This document shows positions 59,921-64,000 of a DNA stretch of 64,000 nucleotides, one piece after another. Position 1 is the stretch's first letter. Each line of letters begins with the position of its first letter. Both the position numbers and the translations under genes were made by a program. The stretch comes from Micromussa lordhowensis. Its lineage: Eukaryota; Cnidaria; Anthozoa; Scleractinia; Lobophylliidae. Under the pieces are notes generated by a model. The model saw only the letters and a list, made by a program, of their open reading frames with translations, ran no database searches and was not told where the DNA came from. Location: assembly GCA_964020085.1 (NCBI GenBank), contig OZ026598.1, positions 21,453,129-21,517,128 of the forward strand, written 5' to 3'.

Positions 59921-60130
59921 AGTTGTCTGCTCAGTGACCTGGCATTTGAATAACAGCGAGGCTGGAGATGACCTTGTTTTGATACAGACCTCACTGCTTT
60001 TGTGTAAATCAAGTTGTTCTAATGCTAACTAGGTGCATTTACATAACAAAAGCACAAAGAGGTCTGTGTGAAAGCAAGGTCACCTCCACCCTCGCTGCCT
60101 TTCAAAGGCCAGGACACTAAGCAGACAACT
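59921..60130. mobile_element. 210-bp fold-back element, second copy
   Basis: Same element as at 29281, carried by the younger duplication, without length change. Confidence 0.7.
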
Positions 60131-60283
60131 TGAAAAATGTATTTTTTTTTTATGTTAACTGCAGAAATTCTCGCCCGTTCATTGGGTAAGTTTTATTGTC
60201 AATAAGCGGATAGACACATGAAATCATGACGCAACGAGCGCCAAAAGCGGACAATTTGACGATTTGTTATTGTAAAAAAAAAC

Positions 60284-60593
60284 AAATCGACGTCACTTTT
60301 TCATGCGTCTGTCCTGTTATTGACAATGAATTTCGTCATAACATTGTCATAAGTAAATTGGTTTTATCGATTGGGTTGATAATGTGAGTTGGCCACCGTA
60401 AAAAGATTCGGAAGCTGACGTTTCGAACGTTAGCCCTTCGTCGGAGCGAATTTCTGCGGATTTCTGCGAATTTCTGCGGATCCACTCGGCTATCGCCTCG
60501 TGGATCCACAGCTACTTTGACAATGTTATGACGAAGTTCATGATCAATAACAGGACAGACGCATGAAAAACGGCCGTCAATTTGTTAAGTTGA
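60284..60593. mobile_element. Inverted-repeat element, second copy
   Basis: Copy of 29643-29933 with one extra ten-base unit before the GGATCC hairpin. Confidence 0.65.
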
Positions 60594-61575
60594 GGGTGTT
60601 TTTCCTCAACGCCTTAGGTCTTCTTAAAGCTTTACATTATCTTTTCAAAAGCTTTTCCTTTGATGAATACCTAGCTTATCGTCCTTCTCTAATCCAGTGG
60701 ATCGAAAGAAGGAGTAAACAAGTAATACTTGTTGCCGTCCCAAATGTTTGGAGATGTGTTGATGGAGGTGTGGAGATAAACCAAAATAATCTTAATGCAA
60801 ATCACCTATAACGATTACTGATTTGATACCTTGTTCAATATGAGTAAGATCCATATCCTTGTATTTATTTTCCGTTTTCTTTAAATTTGTCTATATGTAA
60901 TTTGCTATTTTCTAAGATCTTGCGTAAACTTTTGATCAAAAGAGATTTTTTAAAGCAAATGACATTTAAAAATTAATGAAAGATTCAACACTCCGCGTGT
61001 TGAGTCATCATTATCAAGAGAAAATGAGTAAAAGAAAGCGAACATTCACGAAGGTTAGAGCTCAAAATTTACATAGTAATTACATGGCTAAACAAACACC
61101 TTAGCTCGAATTGAGTTTTACGTAGCTGGAAATGTACCAGCAAATTTGATTGCCTCATTCATAAGATGCTTTTCATACGCAAACGCAACCTGGAACTGAA
61201 CGTGCAAACTGGCTCAATTTTGCGCGAAAGTATTTGTTTAGCAATCCAATTAAAACGTTATTATCATCAGGTGACAGATTACTTCTTATTTTTTTGCGCG
61301 AAATGTTAGCGTTAATTTACAATTTTGTGTAACATTACAAAATTGCCATCGCAAAGTGTGGCGCGGAATTGGCACGGGAAATTATAAGAATTTTGACAAA
61401 ACCCGCGTGAAATTATTTCTAATCATTTGATTACCCAGACTAATTCTCAGCTCTACCATAATTAAGGCCCCATGATGACTCTGAAACGTTGAGTGTCAAA
61501 TCTTTCATTTATTTTTACGAAAACTTGACATTTTTTCTCTCTGACTATTTTTTCTAGGGGAGAAATATAATCGAG

Positions 61576-64000
61576 ATGACGAAACAAAGAGCAGCCGGAG
61601 CACCGTTCTTTTGTGCGTTTGCTCTGCTTTTAACCTGGACCTGCTTCACGTTTGTGGGTAAGTCTTTGTTCCTAGTGTTTACCAGATAAACATTTATTCT
61701 GTTACACACGTTTGCACGAACTAAACTTGACTACGAATGCCTTGACTACGAATCCGTGCTCGTTTTCGAGATAAGGCACGTTGAAGACATCCGTTTTTCG
61801 AGGTTTTCATTGTTTGAAGGCGATGTTAGCTTACAACTATCGGCCATAAAAAAGCTACATTTCTAACATAAATATAAGATTAGCCTTGCCCTTCCACATT
61901 CGAACTTCGCTCACTCGAGAGCAGAAAAAGAGAAGTATTTCTCACGGACAGATTTTTGTTGTTGTTGCTGTTAAAATGGATAAAATCGGGAAATAAATTG
62001 TTCTACGGAAAGAGAAATAGAGTTCACCGAACATCCAAGAGGGTATACTGCAGGCGAAGTTAGCGCAGCACGGTTCCAGCCCTTTACTTACTGATGTGTG
62101 ACGTAGCGTGACGTTGCAACATGAATTTCCTTCACACAAAGGATGCGCTGTAACACCCATTGTTAAAACTCCTGTATATAGTACACGTGGAAAAGAGAAA
62201 ATTGAGGGATGGACCAATCCCTGTTCGATTGAAATTTGATCAAGCAATGCTGAGTGACTAAAACCCATAATGCATTTCGGCATTGTAGTGGACGTTGTTA
62301 TAGGACAATATTTTTCAAAACAGCTGTATTGATATAAGTAAGGTACTTGATAATGACTTTTACTTTCCCAAGCTTTCTAAAAAAGGAATGCATTTTTACT
62401 TACAGAGGGGACATATGAAGATGATTATCACATAACATACCCAGAACGTATTGATGGAAGCCGAGACAGGAGAGATCTTTCAACTTCTGACAAGGTTAAT
62501 AACTGTTTTGATTTATTACCAAGAAGTAGATAAATAAATGGATATAAAAATTATAATATTAAGGTGTTAGAGCTTTTTCCACTAGTGTCATCATGATTTC
62601 CATTCCTATTAATTGAGAAAAAGTACTATGTATATCATTGAAATTTCCTGGAAGTCTTAGAAAATATTGTTATCACCCCTGAAAAAACTTAAATACAGGT
62701 TAAGATCGCGTTCTGATGTTTTTGTTGTAGGGAGACCACGTGGATGATGCGTCGTACCGATTGGATGCTTTTGACAAGGACTGGACAGTGGATATAAAAA
62801 GAAACAAGTAATTTTTTTTCTCTTGTTTTCAAGATTAATCAGCACCCGAATTCATAAAGTTTATACATACGTGTTTTTCGAAACGATAACGAATGCAACC
62901 GAGTATAATTAGGCGGGATTTATAGCACGTAAGTATAACGAGGAGAATTGTTACAACAAGGCAGCCAATCTAAGGGCCCAGTTATATGGTCTCGGGTACC
63001 CGAGACAACCCTCCCCCCGAGCTACCCTGGCCGAGGTAACATTTAGCTTGTTTCTTTCTAAAATTCAACCAGCCGTTTACATTAGGATCGCCAACTCGTC
63101 TCGGGGGGCGAGACAACTCGGGTGGGCGAGTTGTCTCACCTCGGCAGGTAGGGTAACCCTGGCAAGCGGGACAACTTTTCTACATATAAACGCTTTGGCT
63201 CGCCTGACCGGGACATCTCTCGGTGTGGCGAATGTCACGTAATGCTTAGATTTAGGATTTATAGCAGAAATTCGTATTAAAGAAGTAAAAATTAACTCGG
63301 CAAAACCCACTGTGATCGAATGACCGAGAAAAACCCAAAGAAAGAGGGATATTTGCACATTTGATTATTCAGTAAGGTTTATGAATAATCATGCTGGGTT
63401 AACTTTGACTCGGCCTACTGGAACTATGTTTTCACATATAAACGCTCGATAAAGTTACCTCAGGGGAAGGGTTGTCTCGGGTACCCGAGACCATATAACT
63501 GGGCCCTAAATGTCCGAATTCGATTATCAGGGAGTATCTATCTGTGAAGTAATGCCACTACAGAAGCTGGAGTTCAACCCCTGCATTGAGGACTGTGCCT
63601 CTAAATTCAAAGGTCTTTTTGCCAGAGTAGGACCAGTTGGAAGTACTCGACCTTAGCAAGGGCTATTGGAATTTACGATATGCTGTTATCTTGTTGTTCC
63701 TAGGTTTAGTACGGGCACATTGAACTTTATTTGGTTATAATAGGAAAGTTGTTTATTTTAAACGGGCACTTGATAGCATATTTTATTAGGTCAATGTCAA
63801 CCCTAGCACTTCTTTGGCGTGAAAAGCGTCTTTGGCCTGAAAAACGTGTGCGCCCTAGAGAAAGTTGGCACCGTACTTAAGTAAGCTATGAATTACTTGT
63901 TTGATGAATATTATGCCTCGCGCTAATCTGGACATTAATTTGTACACATCATTTGCTCTATTTTGTAGGGAGCTATTTTCCCCATCGTTCGCTGTTCGGA
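61576..64000 (+). CDS. ADAM (M12B) metalloprotease gene, copy 2, 5' part
   Basis: Exons 61576-61657 (signal peptide, MTKQRAAGAPFFCAF start), 62406-62494, 62731-62807 and 63969 to beyond the window. Exon 3 here ends WTVDIKRN plus two bases, and exon 4 continues in frame as KELFSPSFAVRTFA... This matches the usual ADAM pro-domain pattern (a KRN motif followed by LLSPS-like residues), so this copy has the ancestral reading frame. An upstream 5' UTR exon is implied by the acceptor ending at 61557. If the duplication is a simple tandem, the complete 3' end lies just outside the window and this is the working gene. Confidence 0.8.
62974..63506. mobile_element. 533-bp TIR element in an ADAM intron (copy 2)
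   Basis: Same length and TAA target duplication as at 32320, so it was present before the younger duplication. Confidence 0.85.

Larger units (their letters stand above)
43581..64000. repeat. Younger tandem duplication, second copy (runs off the window)
   Basis: This is a direct repeat of 12662-33346. It holds the second beta-helix pseudogene fragment, the third copy of the small-peptide cluster, all dispersed repeats of the first copy, and the start of ADAM copy 2. In a simple tandem duplication the unduplicated 3' flank, with the missing ADAM exons, should follow beyond the window. A joined alternative haplotype would look the same from sequence alone. Confidence 0.9.

Overview
This is eukaryotic genomic DNA: AT-rich, with phased introns, GT-AG splice sites and many short inverted-repeat transposons. 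A giant beta-helix/multi-membrane-span gene, an ADAM metalloprotease gene with small exons, and coral-type dispersed repeats suggest a cnidarian, most likely a stony coral. That taxonomic call is inference, with moderate confidence.

The layout is dominated by two nested tandem duplications. The older one took a block starting inside the C-terminal half of the beta-helix gene (3866) and running to 12404, and repeated it at 12405-22468. The second copy carries later insertions and a broken gene fragment. The younger one took 12662-43580 (30,919 bp) and repeated it from 43581 to past the window end. The older pair differ by a few percent plus many indels. The younger pair are almost identical, well under 1 percent different by eye. 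So the block just downstream of the beta-helix gene exists three times, called here A1 (about 5550-12404), A2 (about 13935-22468) and A3 (about 44638-53130). The block with the ADAM gene starts twice (30927 and 61576).

Genes on the plus strand are: (i) the long beta-helix/membrane protein at 808-5549; (ii) two C-terminal pseudogene fragments of it at 12405-13948 and 43581-44637; (iii) ADAM copy 1, 17 recognisable exons from 30927 to 43183, frameshifted by a 5-base deletion at the end of exon 3 and cut off by the duplication joint after the first disintegrin exons; and (iv) ADAM copy 2 from 61576, whose first exons are in frame and which runs off the window.

On the minus strand each A block carries a small cluster of short-peptide exons. 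The clearest is a two-exon secreted peptide gene (signal-peptide exon plus a C-x6-C terminal exon). Two more terminal exons with the same phase and the same C-x6-C core lie upstream, one of them joinable in phase to further cysteine-bearing exons. I do not recognise this family; it is the best candidate here for something undescribed.

The rest is mobile-element debris: TIR/fold-back elements, a tRNA-like hairpin element in three copies, LINE 3' ends, an RTE-type LINE fragment inside an ADAM intron, a 1.7-kb insertion with 309-bp tandem repeats, and simple repeats. There are no CRISPR arrays, rRNA genes, prokaryotic operons or intact transposase genes. The near-identical 31-kb tandem repeat could also be two haplotypes joined in assembly; this needs read-depth evidence.
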